Source of the DNA: Sediminihaliea albiluteola
GTDB taxonomy: Bacteria > Pseudomonadota > Gammaproteobacteria > Pseudomonadales > Halieaceae
Direction of reading: 5' to 3'
Length of the DNA stretch: 64,000 bases
Assembly: GCF_014077625.1 (NCBI RefSeq)
Contig: NZ_JACFXU010000013.1
Coordinates: 496,001 to 560,000, forward strand
A model generated the notes under the pieces. It was not told the DNA's origin, searched no databases, and was given only the letters and a program-made list of their open reading frames with translations. Shown in pieces: positions 27,833 through 37,508 of this stretch (positions within the stretch are counted from its first letter, which is position 1; every line of letters begins with the position of its first letter). The position numbers were made by a program, and so were the translations under genes.

Positions 27833-29287
27833 TCAAAGATTGAATGACTCGCGCGCGACAGCATAGGCGGAAAGGGCCTGCTCCCTAGCGCTGCTGTGCT
27901 CGACTATAGGCAGAGGGTAGTTTTCACCTAAGACTAACCCCGCTTGTTCTAGTACCTTAGCAGGTGCTTTAGAAGGCTGGTGAAGATACTTGTTGGGCAG
28001 CCCAGCGAGTTCAGGAACCCAGCGGCGAATATAGTCACCTTGTGGGTCAAATTTTTCCCCTTGAGTCGTGGGGTTGAAGATACGAAAGTAAGGAGAGGCA
28101 TCGGCGCCGCTGCCAGCCACCCACTGCCAGCCACTGGCGTTGTTGGCTAAGTTGGCATCGACCAAACAGTCCCAAAACCAGCGTTCGCCTAAGCGCCAGT
28201 GCAGCCGCAAGTGTTTGGTCAAGAACGAGGCCACTATCATTCGAAGCCGGTTGTGCATATAGCCGCTCTGCCACAATTCGCGCATACCGGCGTCAACCAT
28301 TGGGTAGCCTGTTTGGCCTTGTTGCCAAGCCTGAAGTGCAGTGGGATTACTCTCCCAGGGGAAGTGAGCAAACTGCGCCTTGAAGGGCTCCTGCGGTAGT
28401 TGCGGAAAAAAGTGCAATAGATGGTGACTAAATTCCCGCCAAGCCAACTCACTGAGAAACTTATTGCTCTGCTCAAGCAAACTGTGCTCTTGGGCTACTT
28501 TAGCCTTTGTGGCATGCCAGACCATGCGCGGTGATATTTCACCGAAACTCAAATGTGCTGAGAGTAAGCTAGTGCCTACTTGTGCCGGGATGTCTCGTGC
28601 ATCTTGGTAATCATCGATGGCAGCATTTAGAAACTGCTGTAGCCGCTGCGCAGCGCCTTCAGCACCCGGTTGCCAGAGTGTTTCCCATCCCGCTGCCCAG
28701 TTGGGGCTGTCGGGCAAAAGTTGCCAATCTGTCAAAGTATCAGATGCCAAGCCCGTCCTAAGGCTCTGAGGGGCTTTTGGCAGTCCTAAGGGCAGTGCTG
28801 GTTCGGGGCCGCTGCGGCAGCGGCGCCAGAATGCGGTGAAAACCTTAAAGGGGCCGCCAGCTTGGGTCAGTATGCTGCCCGGTTCAAACAAGAGGCTGCC
28901 AGCAAAGCGTTTAAAGCTAATTGCCCTGTATTGAAACAAGTGATGCAGATCTTGTTCAAGCGCTGCCGCCCAGGGCTCGTACTGACGGCTGCAAAAAACC
29001 GCATCGGCGCCAGTCTCATCACAGAGCTTGGGCAGCAGCGTTTTAGCCGAGCCCCTTCGCAGTATCAGTTCAGTGCCGTAATGCTGCTTAAGCTCTTTAT
29101 TTAAAGCACTCAGGCTGTGATGTAGCCACCAGCGGCTGGCTTGTCCCAAGCGCCACTGGCTAGGACTTTCATCGTCTAAAATATACACTGGGATAAGCGC
29201 TTTTCCGCTGGCAATGGCAGCGTCTAAGCCCGGGTTGTCTTTTAGTCGCAGGTCTTGCCTGAACCAAAATATAATCGCTTCATTCAT
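27833..29287 (-). CDS. phrB: Deoxyribodipyrimidine photolyase (CPD class I)
   Basis: Light-driven repair enzyme for cyclobutane pyrimidine dimers. The 484-residue protein has an N-terminal antenna domain (IIFWFRQDLRLKDNPGLDAA) and a C-terminal FAD domain with ELAWREFSHHLLHFFP, TGYPMVDAGMRELWQSGYMHNRLRM, FLTKHLRLHWRLGERWFWDCLVDANLANN and GWQWVAGSGADA, typical of class I photolyases including the Trp relay. It is followed upstream by a YbgA-like gene, as in E. coli. Confidence 0.93.
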   Translation of the reverse strand: MNEAIIFWFRQDLRLKDNPGLDAAIASGKALIPVYILDDESPSQWRLGQASRWWLHHSLSALNKELKQHYGTELILRRGSAKTLLPKLCDETGADAVFCSRQYEPWAAALEQDLHHLFQYRAISFKRFAGSLLFEPGSILTQAGGPFKVFTAFWRRCRSGPEPALPLGLPKAPQSLRTGLASDTLTDWQLLPDSPNWAAGWETLWQPGAEGAAQRLQQFLNAAIDDYQDARDIPAQVGTSLLSAHLSFGEISPRMVWHATKAKVAQEHSLLEQSNKFLSELAWREFSHHLLHFFPQLPQEPFKAQFAHFPWESNPTALQAWQQGQTGYPMVDAGMRELWQSGYMHNRLRMIVASFLTKHLRLHWRLGERWFWDCLVDANLANNASGWQWVAGSGADASPYFRIFNPTTQGEKFDPQGDYIRRWVPELAGLPNKYLHQPSKAPAKVLEQAGLVLGENYPLPIVEHSSAREQALSAYAVARESFNL

Positions 29288-29405
29288 TGCCTAAGGCTGC
29301 CTTTTGCTAGTAGATAAACTCACTGCTGTCATAGCTTAGATGATACTCCTAGGTACTTGGCGGGAGCTTTTATCAAGCTGGCAGGGGCTTGAACTGGGTT
29401 AATGC

Positions 29406-30479
29406 TTAGAGCTCGTTGCGTAGCTTTAGCTGATCGGGGTAGGGCTGCATAAACACCTGCTGCTCAATGTAGCGGTTGGGGTTATTAGCAAAGTGATGTT
29501 TCAGCATAGTGATTGGCACGATCAGCGGAACCTCACCCACACGGTATTGATCGATCAGACTGCTCAAGCGCTGGCGCTCGGCAGTTCCTAATTGCTTTCT
29601 GAGGTAGCCCGCCAGATGAAATAGCACATTACTGTGTGAACGCTGGGTTGCTCTTTCACTTAATGCCGCCATCAAGCCGGCAATAAATTCCTCGGCCAAT
29701 GTATCAATGTCCTGCTTGCCGGCGTCGGCGAGTAGGCGTCCTAGTATTTTGTAACTAGGGATATGATGTGCCATGACAAGGTATTTATAGCGGCTGTAAA
29801 AAGCGACTAAACGCTGCGCAGTTAAGCCTTGGCGGCACAGAGTTTGCCAGTCATGGTAGGTATAGACTCGAGTCACAAAGCTTTCCCGCAAGCCGGGGTC
29901 ATTCAAACGACCGTCATCCTCAAGGGGCAGCAGTGGCTGTGCTTGGCTCAGCGCGCTAGCAAAAATTCCGCGGGTATCTGTGGCGACACTGTGTCCGTTA
30001 GCTAAATAGCGTTTGACCCGGTCATAGCCACAGCTTGGGCTACCTTTCACCAAAATATAACCGCTGAGATCTGGATTTTTGGCGATAAGCTCGGCGCCAT
30101 AGCGGGCTAAGCGCTCGGTATAATCCTGTTGCTGGGTGGCCACATCGAGGGCGCGTACACTGTCAGCTTCGCTGCCTACTAAGTGGATTGGCGGCCGGGG
30201 GATTCCCATACCAATACCCACTTCCGGGCAAAATGAACGGGTGTCAAAGGCCTCCATCAAGGCGCGAACATGCTCGTTAGCATTTTTACTTTGGCCGTTA
30301 TAACGGACTTCTTGACCAGTTAGGCAGGCGCCAATGCCCACTATCGGCTTGTTGTTTGCGGGCTTGTCGGCTATCGCTTTAGCGGACTTTTGCGGTGGGC
30401 TGTTGTGTGGCAACTCAGTCATGGTCATGTGTTCAAGGTGAGGCAGATAGACGTTAGCCTTGTCTTGAGACGAGTGCAA
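29406..30479 (-). CDS. YbgA-like DUF523/DUF1722 protein
   Basis: A 357-residue protein. The N-terminal DUF523 part includes VGIGACLTGQEVRYNG, RSFCPEVGIGMGIPRPPI and VKGSPSCGYDRVKRY (conserved cysteines). The C-terminal DUF1722 part includes YSRYKYLVMAHHIPSYKILG. YbgA lies beside phr in E. coli, and the pair is conserved here. The function is unknown, though its coupling to photolyase suggests a role in damage repair or cofactor metabolism. The start may be one of several Met codons in the first 20 residues; I keep the longest. Confidence 0.85.
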   Translation of the reverse strand: MHSSQDKANVYLPHLEHMTMTELPHNSPPQKSAKAIADKPANNKPIVGIGACLTGQEVRYNGQSKNANEHVRALMEAFDTRSFCPEVGIGMGIPRPPIHLVGSEADSVRALDVATQQQDYTERLARYGAELIAKNPDLSGYILVKGSPSCGYDRVKRYLANGHSVATDTRGIFASALSQAQPLLPLEDDGRLNDPGLRESFVTRVYTYHDWQTLCRQGLTAQRLVAFYSRYKYLVMAHHIPSYKILGRLLADAGKQDIDTLAEEFIAGLMAALSERATQRSHSNVLFHLAGYLRKQLGTAERQRLSSLIDQYRVGEVPLIVPITMLKHHFANNPNRYIEQQVFMQPYPDQLKLRNEL

Positions 30480-30518
30480 GGTGGTAAATTGAGGGCTCTA
30501 GCTGAAAGAGCCCTAGCT

Positions 30519-31163
30519 TTAGTCCTGTTCTTTCTGCTGCTTGTTTGCCGCTGTTGCTGCGGGGCCATAATAAGCCCAGATACGCTGCAATAGCGCAGAG
30601 TCTCGAGCCATCCACATCCACAACAAGACCGGTGCCAGTGTGGGCACGATCAAGGTATTGAGTTGATACAGAATTGCCACCACGGGTGGTGGGGGTAGGG
30701 GGACTGTGCTTGCGCTATACAAGGTATCGCCCAAGCCTAGCATCAGGTTCTTCAGGCTAATACTGATCAAGCCGATCGTCATTAATAACCATAGAATTAA
30801 CACACCGCGGCTGAGGCGCTCCAGGGGTTGACTGACCCGTGAGGCAAACAAGAGGGCGGCGAAAAATGGAATAGAGAATGACAGCAAGCGAGTGTCTACG
30901 GGAAAGGCCATCTGATAGCCGGCTTGCACGGCGGGAACGATTCGACCATCTTCCATATCGCCAAACTGAGAGACAACTAGTAAGCGCGTGCCATCGAGGC
31001 TTACGCTGTTAACAAGCTCTGGCAGCCCCCATTCCAGCAGGATTTTACTGAGATAAAAGGCTGGGGCAGCTGGTAGGGCACCACTGGCATACCACAAGCC
31101 GAAACAGGGCACCATGACCACAAGCACCCAGGCCATATAACGATAGGGGGAAGATTCACTCAT
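30519..31163 (-). CDS. Exosortase H-associated membrane protein
   Basis: A 214-residue membrane protein, starting MSESSPYRYMAWVL at an ATG that overlaps the xrtH stop (ATGA). It has hydrophobic segments near residues 8-30, 110-125, 135-160 and 185-205. Adjacency and overlap with the exosortase indicate it is the dedicated partner found next to XrtH, though its role is not known. The longer open frame to 31289 is probably not translated. Confidence 0.75.
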   Translation of the reverse strand: MSESSPYRYMAWVLVVMVPCFGLWYASGALPAAPAFYLSKILLEWGLPELVNSVSLDGTRLLVVSQFGDMEDGRIVPAVQAGYQMAFPVDTRLLSFSIPFFAALLFASRVSQPLERLSRGVLILWLLMTIGLISISLKNLMLGLGDTLYSASTVPLPPPPVVAILYQLNTLIVPTLAPVLLWMWMARDSALLQRIWAYYGPAATAANKQQKEQD

Positions 31164-31657
31164 GTCGCAGTGGGCAGTGGCTGCCGGTTGAGATAACGCA
31201 AATAAATCAAGAACACGATTAATACGTCGAGCATAATCAACACCGGCCAAAGGTAGAGGTGGGTGAAGGTAAATACTGTTTCGCTCCACTGACCGAGATA
31301 AAACAGGCTGATTATTCGGCCAATGTTTAGTACTTGAATGGTAAAAAAGCCCAGCACAATAGCGCTGACACGCTGCTTCCAGTTAGCGGGAAAGGCGAGG
31401 ATCCCGGCGATTAAAACAATAGCTGCTTCGACACCGTTACACCCGGCTTCTATAGACACCGCAAAGCGATTTACAGTGTGCTCGATAATCCGACCATAAG
31501 CGATAACATCGGCATCGAAGGGTAAAATTAATGCGGCACTCAAAGTAGCCAGAGCAGCGGTAAAGGGTTGAATCACCTGCTCTTGAACTGGCTGCAGCAT
31601 TTCCACGGTGAACAAGGTCACCAGTGTCAGTAAGAAAATTAAAATAAACTTTTTCAT
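31160..31657 (-). CDS. xrtH: Exosortase H (XrtH)
   Basis: A 165-residue polytopic cysteine protease-transpeptidase that sorts proteins carrying a C-terminal tripartite signal. The catalytic set is present: Cys in EAGCNGVEAAIVL, Arg in NIGRIISLF, His in TFTHLYLWP. The short length fits the XrtH branch, described as specific for IPTLxxWG-type signals. No protein in this window ends in such a signal, so targets must lie elsewhere. It precedes its membrane partner. Confidence 0.85.
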   Translation of the reverse strand: MKKFILIFLLTLVTLFTVEMLQPVQEQVIQPFTAALATLSAALILPFDADVIAYGRIIEHTVNRFAVSIEAGCNGVEAAIVLIAGILAFPANWKQRVSAIVLGFFTIQVLNIGRIISLFYLGQWSETVFTFTHLYLWPVLIMLDVLIVFLIYLRYLNRQPLPTAT

Positions 31658-31732
31658 AGCAGTAGTATTATGGTTTAGCAGTGCTTCACTTGGAAGTGCT
31701 CTAGTTCACAGTTTACGGGAGTTGAGCTGATT

Positions 31733-31900
31733 ATGACACGGACCGGTCGAACTATCGGTATAGTATTGACCCTTGCTATGTTTGTATTTAGCGCTTGGAT
31801 GTACCTGCGTACTTCCGATTGGGTAGCACTGATCTTTGCTATTGGCAGTTTTGGCTATGCCATCGTATTTCTTAAAGTCACACCAGGGAGTAAACCATGA
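31733..31900 (+). CDS. Small two-helix membrane protein (55 residues)
   Basis: A previously unannotatable short frame: ATG at 31733 and stop TGA at 31898-31900. The start MTRTGRTIGIVLTLAMFVFSA and a second hydrophobic stretch (VALIFAIGSFGYAIVFLKV) suggest two membrane helices. The stop overlaps the next gene's ATG (ATGA), and a GGGAG sequence lies about 11 bases upstream. Overlap with the following lipoprotein gene supports translation. Confidence 0.65.
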   Translation: MTRTGRTIGIVLTLAMFVFSAWMYLRTSDWVALIFAIGSFGYAIVFLKVTPGSKP

Positions 31901-32376
31901 ATTCTCTTGGCAGCATGGCATGGCGCGTAGCCAGATTTCCACTATTGCTGATAGCAGTACTAAGTTTAAGTGCTTGCGCCACTTTATTTGCCGACATAGA
32001 CCCGCCAAAAGTGTCAGTGGACAGCGTGCGTTCCTTGCCGAATGCGGAGGGTGGGCCGCGCTTTGAGATTACGCTGCGCATTGCTAACCCCAATAAGCAG
32101 GCACTAAATATCACGGGTATTAGTTACGCAGTGGATTTACTGGGCCGTGAACTGGTGAGTGGGGTAAGCAATGATATCCCCCGGATTGCTGCCTATTCAG
32201 AGCAGAAGGTAAAACTGGAGGCAGGGGTCAATTTGCTTCAAGTGCTGCGCTTAATCACAGAATTAGGGCAGACAAGCACTGACAACCTAGATTACCGTTT
32301 CTCAGCTAAAATTGATTTTGCTGGCTTGATGCCCACTTTGCGAGTGAGTGAGAAGGGCAGCCTGTCGCTCAATTAA
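31897..32376 (+). CDS. LEA14-like (WHy domain) lipoprotein
   Basis: A 159-residue protein with a lipobox LSAC (mature Cys about residue 27) and a single LEA type 2/WHy beta domain, FEITLRIANPNKQALNITGISYAVDLLGRELVSG being the recognisable part. WHy proteins are linked to stress and desiccation responses in plants and bacteria; here that is inference. The ATG overlaps the stop of the small two-helix ORF by 4 bases, so the pair is probably translated together. Confidence 0.8.
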   Translation: MNSLGSMAWRVARFPLLLIAVLSLSACATLFADIDPPKVSVDSVRSLPNAEGGPRFEITLRIANPNKQALNITGISYAVDLLGRELVSGVSNDIPRIAAYSEQKVKLEAGVNLLQVLRLITELGQTSTDNLDYRFSAKIDFAGLMPTLRVSEKGSLSLN

Positions 32377-32389
32377 GGGCGCTGGCGTC

Positions 32390-33748
32390 TTAGCCAGCTC
32401 CCCACAGTGATTGAGCGAAGATCGCTAAAATAATCACCGGACAGACAACGCGCACATACAGCGGCCATATCTTCCAGAAGGTACTGTGCTCAGCGCCGGC
32501 ATTGCCTTTTTGCAGTTCTTGCAGGACCTGATCGCGGCGCCATACCCAACCGGCATAGATACAAAACATAAAACCTAAGAGAGGCTGGCTGTAGCGAGTG
32601 GTCACTGTGACCACTAGGCCAAAGAGCTCGCCAAAATTCAGCAAAATCACTGTGCTAATGCCGGTGATGGCTAAGCCAATTAAGACCACAGCAAGTTTGC
32701 GGCTGACACCATGTTCTTCAATGGTATAGGCCACCGGTACCTCCAGCATGGAAATAGAGGAGGTTAGCGCGGCAATACTCATCAGGAAGAAGAAGGTAAA
32801 GGATACCACTATGCCCGCTATGCCCATGGTTTGAAACAGCTCTGGGAGCACGGTAAAGATCAAGGTGTCTTCGGAGATAAGACCGCCGCTGGCGTTAAAA
32901 ATCTCTACGCCATTATTCAGCGCAACGTACATCGCCGGCAATACCAAAAAGCCAGCCATCACTGCGATAGAAATATCGACTAAGGTAACCATTCCCCCGA
33001 GTACTGGCAGGTTTTCGCGGTCGGATATATAGGAGCCATAGATCAGCATCGTACCTACGCCCAAAGAAAGCGAGAAGAAGGCAGCGCCCAAGGCTTTAAT
33101 AATCAGGGATGGCGATAGGGCTCGGTCAAAATCGGGTAGGAGATAGATTTTCAGGCCCGTGGCGGCTCCCTCTAGTGTCAGCACATAGCCCACTAGAATC
33201 AGTAGCGTAATTAGCAAGATGGGCATCAAGCGACTAGACCAGCGCTCAATACCTTGCTGCACACCCTCAGAAATAATGCCGATAGTGAGTGCCATGAAAA
33301 GCATCATAAACAGAAGATTGCGACTAAAACTGAAGCTAGTTAGCCAGCTGGCGAGAGCATCCATAGCGAGTAACTCGGCCACTGAGCCGAGGCAGTGGGC
33401 GATCATCCAACCCGCTACAATGGCGTAGAAACTGAGAATCAAACTGGCCACCACTAAACCGATGATGCCAGTGCCAGCGCCAATGCGCCGGCTCAGACTG
33501 CCCGGTGAAATTAAACGCAGGGCAGTCACCGCATTGCCATGGGCATGGCGACCAATAATCAGTTCGGCCATCAGTGCAGGATAGGCCAGTGTAAAGGCCA
33601 AAACTAAATAGACTAGGAGAAATGCTGCACCGCCGTTGCTAGCGGCCTGGGTAGGAAAACCCCAGATGTTCCCAAGACCTACTGCGCTGCCTGCTGCAGC
33701 CATAATAAAACCAAAGCGTGAGCTGAACTCGCCCCGAGTTGAAGCCAT
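32390..33748 (-). CDS. Sodium-dependent neurotransmitter-type (NSS/SNF) transporter
   Basis: A 452-residue LeuT-fold transporter, about 11-12 helices. The sodium-binding start RFGFIMAAAGSAVGLGNIWGFPTQAASNGG, the GVGTMLIYGSYI segment and TSSISMLEVPVAY are typical of the bacterial NSS family. It probably imports an amino acid or amine coupled to sodium; the substrate is not visible. Convergent with the lipoprotein gene. Confidence 0.9.
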   Translation of the reverse strand: MASTRGEFSSRFGFIMAAAGSAVGLGNIWGFPTQAASNGGAAFLLVYLVLAFTLAYPALMAELIIGRHAHGNAVTALRLISPGSLSRRIGAGTGIIGLVVASLILSFYAIVAGWMIAHCLGSVAELLAMDALASWLTSFSFSRNLLFMMLFMALTIGIISEGVQQGIERWSSRLMPILLITLLILVGYVLTLEGAATGLKIYLLPDFDRALSPSLIIKALGAAFFSLSLGVGTMLIYGSYISDRENLPVLGGMVTLVDISIAVMAGFLVLPAMYVALNNGVEIFNASGGLISEDTLIFTVLPELFQTMGIAGIVVSFTFFFLMSIAALTSSISMLEVPVAYTIEEHGVSRKLAVVLIGLAITGISTVILLNFGELFGLVVTVTTRYSQPLLGFMFCIYAGWVWRRDQVLQELQKGNAGAEHSTFWKIWPLYVRVVCPVIILAIFAQSLWGAG

Positions 33749-33815
33749 AAATAATGCCCGTTTGCGTTGTTATTGCGCCAGCGAGTGTAACTGAAGCGCT
33801 TGTGTGACGGCCAGT

Positions 33816-36800
33816 TTAATTGCCTAAGCTGGCCTGGCAGGGGCGTTTACCTTTTTGTTTATCCGCTTTAATGCCAAAGAGTTTGAGGGCTAGCTCGGGG
33901 ATCAGCATCAGCGCTTCTGCAGAGGCGTTAGCGGTTGTCATTATGGGCGATACGCTAGTTTTAGGGCTTTTCATCGGGCCGCGCAAGGATACAGAGGAGG
34001 GGATTTGTACTAAGCGGTTTTTAGAGCGCGGAGTGAGCGTGATATCCAGCCGTTGACGCACTAAATCTAGCTCACCCTCTCCCTTAGCTATCATGCGTGG
34101 CGATTCAACATATAAGTTGTCAGTCTTTGCCACACCTGATTTCACTGCGAACTGAGCCATCGTGCAGTCTACATAGGTTGAGCGCTCCAAGGCGGCACCG
34201 GAGAACATCCAGGCCAGTAAGTCGGTTGCTAATACATCATAGGCTGCGCCTTCGATCACCGCGTCTTCAAGTGCTAAGGCTAAACTGCCGTCAAGGGATT
34301 CAATCCACTGCTGTCCGGTAATGCCTCGGGATGTTAAGCCGCCCCGTATGTTTAACACACCCTCGACATCGCTATCGATATCAAAGTCGCGTATCAAGCG
34401 CACCATATCAATGGCTAGGGCCTGGCCACCAATACTGATGGCAGCAGGTTGTGCTTGTAGGTCAATGATGCCGCGAAATTCCGCCAGAGCATGCTCGTAA
34501 TTGACGTTGAGCTCACGTAGCAAGTATTGGCCATTGCTACCGATGATCTCTAACTCTAGGCCTTGGATTTGGCTTTGTTCACCTCGTATCCCACCAAGAT
34601 CTAGGCTCAGATCGATAGGGTAGCTGGGCAGTCGCTCGATCAAGGCTTCCAGTGGGTTGCGCTTTTCGCTGGCGGGCACCTGCTCTTTAACTTTGTTGGG
34701 GTCCGCTGCTTGTATGCCAAGGTCTGTTAACCAAAGTAGGGGGGAGCTGAGCGCCAAGCTAAGCCCTGTGATTGCCTTATTCTTGTGTTTAATTTCATTG
34801 TGTAGCTGCCACTGCGTGCCACCAGTGACGGCAGAGACCTCAGTCACTATGTTCTCAGTGCCAGCTTTGCTCTGCAGTCGAGCGCTGAAACTAGGGATGG
34901 CCCGGCCGCTGATATTTTTAATGAACTGTTGATCCTCGCTGTAGGCACTTAGTTCAACATTGCCATTAGGAATTCCGCCAAGGTCATCAAGATGGCCTTT
35001 AGCGTGCATCATGAAGCTATCATTGTCATGGCTATCGAGCATGATGTCATGCAAGTTCCAGCGCTTACCATCTTGGATCAACTGGCCACTGCCGCTTAGG
35101 CTGCCTAGCGGTCCCTGATAGGGAAAGTTATCAATGTAGGTGTGGACTAGGGTAGCCGTATCAACATGCGAAAATTGCAGCGCTAGCGAAGTGCCGCTGA
35201 AGGCCAGTAAGTCATTAATTTTGCCACTGGCTTGCAGTTGAAGCTGTTGGCTGTTGATGCTTAGCGCAATGTCCTGCAGTGAATAGCGCTGCTTGTTTTG
35301 GCGGATATTAGCGCTGGCCCTAACTTGCCCCATTACGGGAACAGCCAGTTCCAAATACTGAGACAGGGCACTGCTGTCACTCATGCTGCCATTGAGCTTA
35401 GCCTGAAGGCCTTCGATCAGCCATTGCTCGCGGTGATTCACTGTGGCCTTGAGCTGGGCCAAGTTGAGCTGCAGATCGCTGCCCTGAATCTCTATATCCG
35501 CATCACTGATTTGCAGCGAATCGCCACTGCCATTGATTGAAGCCTGCCCATGGAGCTGATGTTCAGGGGGGAGGCTCAGTTTTAGCCATTGGTTAATTTG
35601 ATCTAAAGAGGGCGCCTCTACTTGCCACTGGCTTTTTAGCCCTGAGATTGAGGCAAGGCTAATGGGGGGCCTAAGATCAATCAGCTCTATGCCACCGCTC
35701 ACAGTGAGATGAGACTGGGCAGGGTCCCCCAAACGACCTTGCACTGCCTCGAGCTGAAGTGCATCGGCGTTGCCACTGAGGAGACCCTCGAGCTGCCAGG
35801 GGCCAGGCTCAAAGGGCAGTTCGCCAAGCCATTGACTGAGCACCCCAAGCTTGGGGCCATGGAGCTTGATTTGAACTTGATTGCCCCCGGTATTGCTCTT
35901 TCCCGATAGGGCACCAGGCGCCAGGCTGCCAGATACACTGAGCTCCAAACCTGCCTCATGCAGCGTTGTCAGCTCAAACTGACTGACAGCGATATTATCC
36001 AATGGGCCGCTGACACTCAGGCGGGCATTCGCTGTGCCCAATGAAGATAGGTCTAAGTCGATCCAGTTGACTATATAGCCTAGCTCAGCCAAGTGTCCTT
36101 CGGCCTCAAGGTTCAGCATCGTGTGCTCAGGGCTCTGGTAGCTAAAGTCACCAGTGGCGGTAAGAGAATAAGCGGGTGGGTTATAGAGCATGAACTGAGC
36201 ATCACTTAGCTCGTAGCCCTGACTATCCCCCTGTAAGCGACCCTGTAACTGTAATGAGCCTTGCACCGCGGGTGCATCTTCAATCCCCGCTAGTAGCTTT
36301 TCGATGTCGGGAATTGCGGCGCTGAGGGAAAAGTCATAACTAAAGGTCTCTATGCCCCCTTTGAGCTCACCTTCCAATATTGCTAAGCGAGAACTTTCTG
36401 TGGCATGAAACTCGCCGCGTAATTCGATGCCCTGAAAACCTTCCTCGCTGCGCATGGCGTAGAGATAAAGCCTGAGATCTAGGGGCTCGCCTTCATAGTC
36501 GGCTGCCGCAGTTAAACGATATTTATCGGAGGCAATACGCTCTCCATCGATGTTTTTAAGAGGGAAAATACGCGTATCAGCGCCATGGGTAATCAGGTGT
36601 AGTGAGCCTACTTGCAGCTTGGCCGGTAGCCACTTTAAGTGGCGTAGCCAGTTTGAGGGGCTGGGATCCTCCGTCTCATCTTGTTGGGCGATGTAGATGA
36701 TGACACTGCCAGCTTGCAGTGCAGAGCCCTGCAGTCGCTGCCAGAGCATCTGCCAGAGGTTTATACGGGCATTGAAATCCAAGATGGATAAGAGGGGCGC

Positions 36801-37019
36801 GCCCTTACTACCGTCTTGATAGAGGTGAATTTGTTTAGCAGTGATCCGCCCCTGCTGTATATCGAGCACAGGCTCGCGCAAGTCCAGATGGAGTAGCGTG
36901 AAGTCGTCCACTAGCCATTCAACCGTGCGCAGTAGTCTATCTGGCGAATGCAGCAGTAAATAAGAGCCCAGCGCAGTGCCCAAAACCAGCAATAACAACA
37001 CAGATAACAATACGCGCAT
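33816..37019 (-). CDS. AsmA-like envelope protein
   Basis: A 1067-residue protein with one N-terminal membrane anchor ([20 protein letters not shown]) and long repetitive beta-rich domains in the periplasm, ending in an AsmA_2-type C-terminus (TLTPRSKNRLVQIPSSVSLRGPMKSPKTSV). AsmA-family proteins such as YhdP and TamB move phospholipids between membranes. The size is between AsmA and YhdP. The tRNA-Leu gene begins about 120 bases away on the other strand. Confidence 0.8.
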   Translation of the reverse strand: MRVLLSVLLLLVLGTALGSYLLLHSPDRLLRTVEWLVDDFTLLHLDLREPVLDIQQGRITAKQIHLYQDGSKGAPLLSILDFNARINLWQMLWQRLQGSALQAGSVIIYIAQQDETEDPSPSNWLRHLKWLPAKLQVGSLHLITHGADTRIFPLKNIDGERIASDKYRLTAAADYEGEPLDLRLYLYAMRSEEGFQGIELRGEFHATESSRLAILEGELKGGIETFSYDFSLSAAIPDIEKLLAGIEDAPAVQGSLQLQGRLQGDSQGYELSDAQFMLYNPPAYSLTATGDFSYQSPEHTMLNLEAEGHLAELGYIVNWIDLDLSSLGTANARLSVSGPLDNIAVSQFELTTLHEAGLELSVSGSLAPGALSGKSNTGGNQVQIKLHGPKLGVLSQWLGELPFEPGPWQLEGLLSGNADALQLEAVQGRLGDPAQSHLTVSGGIELIDLRPPISLASISGLKSQWQVEAPSLDQINQWLKLSLPPEHQLHGQASINGSGDSLQISDADIEIQGSDLQLNLAQLKATVNHREQWLIEGLQAKLNGSMSDSSALSQYLELAVPVMGQVRASANIRQNKQRYSLQDIALSINSQQLQLQASGKINDLLAFSGTSLALQFSHVDTATLVHTYIDNFPYQGPLGSLSGSGQLIQDGKRWNLHDIMLDSHDNDSFMMHAKGHLDDLGGIPNGNVELSAYSEDQQFIKNISGRAIPSFSARLQSKAGTENIVTEVSAVTGGTQWQLHNEIKHKNKAITGLSLALSSPLLWLTDLGIQAADPNKVKEQVPASEKRNPLEALIERLPSYPIDLSLDLGGIRGEQSQIQGLELEIIGSNGQYLLRELNVNYEHALAEFRGIIDLQAQPAAISIGGQALAIDMVRLIRDFDIDSDVEGVLNIRGGLTSRGITGQQWIESLDGSLALALEDAVIEGAAYDVLATDLLAWMFSGAALERSTYVDCTMAQFAVKSGVAKTDNLYVESPRMIAKGEGELDLVRQRLDITLTPRSKNRLVQIPSSVSLRGPMKSPKTSVSPIMTTANASAEALMLIPELALKLFGIKADKQKGKRPCQASLGN

Positions 37020-37073
37020 CGGCTACTCGAAGGGCCTAAATGAGACTTCAAAGTGTATCATGTGAGAGATTGC

Positions 37074-37104
37074 TTGCCCCGAGCCCATATGACTGTGTTA
37101 TTAT
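37074..37104 (+). promoter_or_regulatory. Candidate tRNA-Leu promoter
   Basis: TTGCCC at 37074-37079 and TATTAT at 37099-37104, 19 bases apart, followed by a GC-rich discriminator (GCGCCGCC), as in stringently controlled tRNA promoters. The spacing is long, so confidence is low. Confidence 0.35.
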
Positions 37105-37140
37105 GCGCCGCCTCGTTAGTCGAGACCTTCCCCATACCCT

Positions 37141-37228
37141 GCCCGGATGGTGAAATTGGTAGACACAGGAGACTTAAAATCTCCCGCCTATTGCTGGCGT
37201 GCCGGTTCGATTCCGGCTCCGGGCACCA
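37141..37228 (+). tRNA. tRNA-Leu (TAA)
   Basis: An 88-base class II tRNA with acceptor arms GCCCGGA and TCCGGGC, D-arm, long variable arm and encoded CCA. The anticodon TAA is at 37175-37177, as in E. coli leuZ. In enterics this tRNA follows glyW-cysT; here it is separated from them by about 21.7 kb. Confidence 0.95.
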
Positions 37229-37508
37229 TATAAATCAATAGCTTACAGCTTAATAGTGATTTTCAGGTATTTGCTAAACATTATTTATGTAGCAAATATC
37301 TAGCCATTTACGAAGATTGGCTCTGTGCCATAAACACGGAATGAGCGTTCATCCCTCCCGCTTGATAATGCCATTCCGCCCGCAGAGAGTCAGTACCCTC
37401 AAGCGCTAGTGCTCAAGCCCCTAAAACTATTAATTATCCCATGTGGCCTCTCACGAAAAATTAACACATGAGCCGATCAGTTTATAATTTTATGACTCTT
37501 GCGATTTA

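Noticed and set aside
15414-37140. Prophage or integrative element between the tRNAs
   Set aside because: No integrase, phage or conjugation gene and no att-type direct repeat seen.
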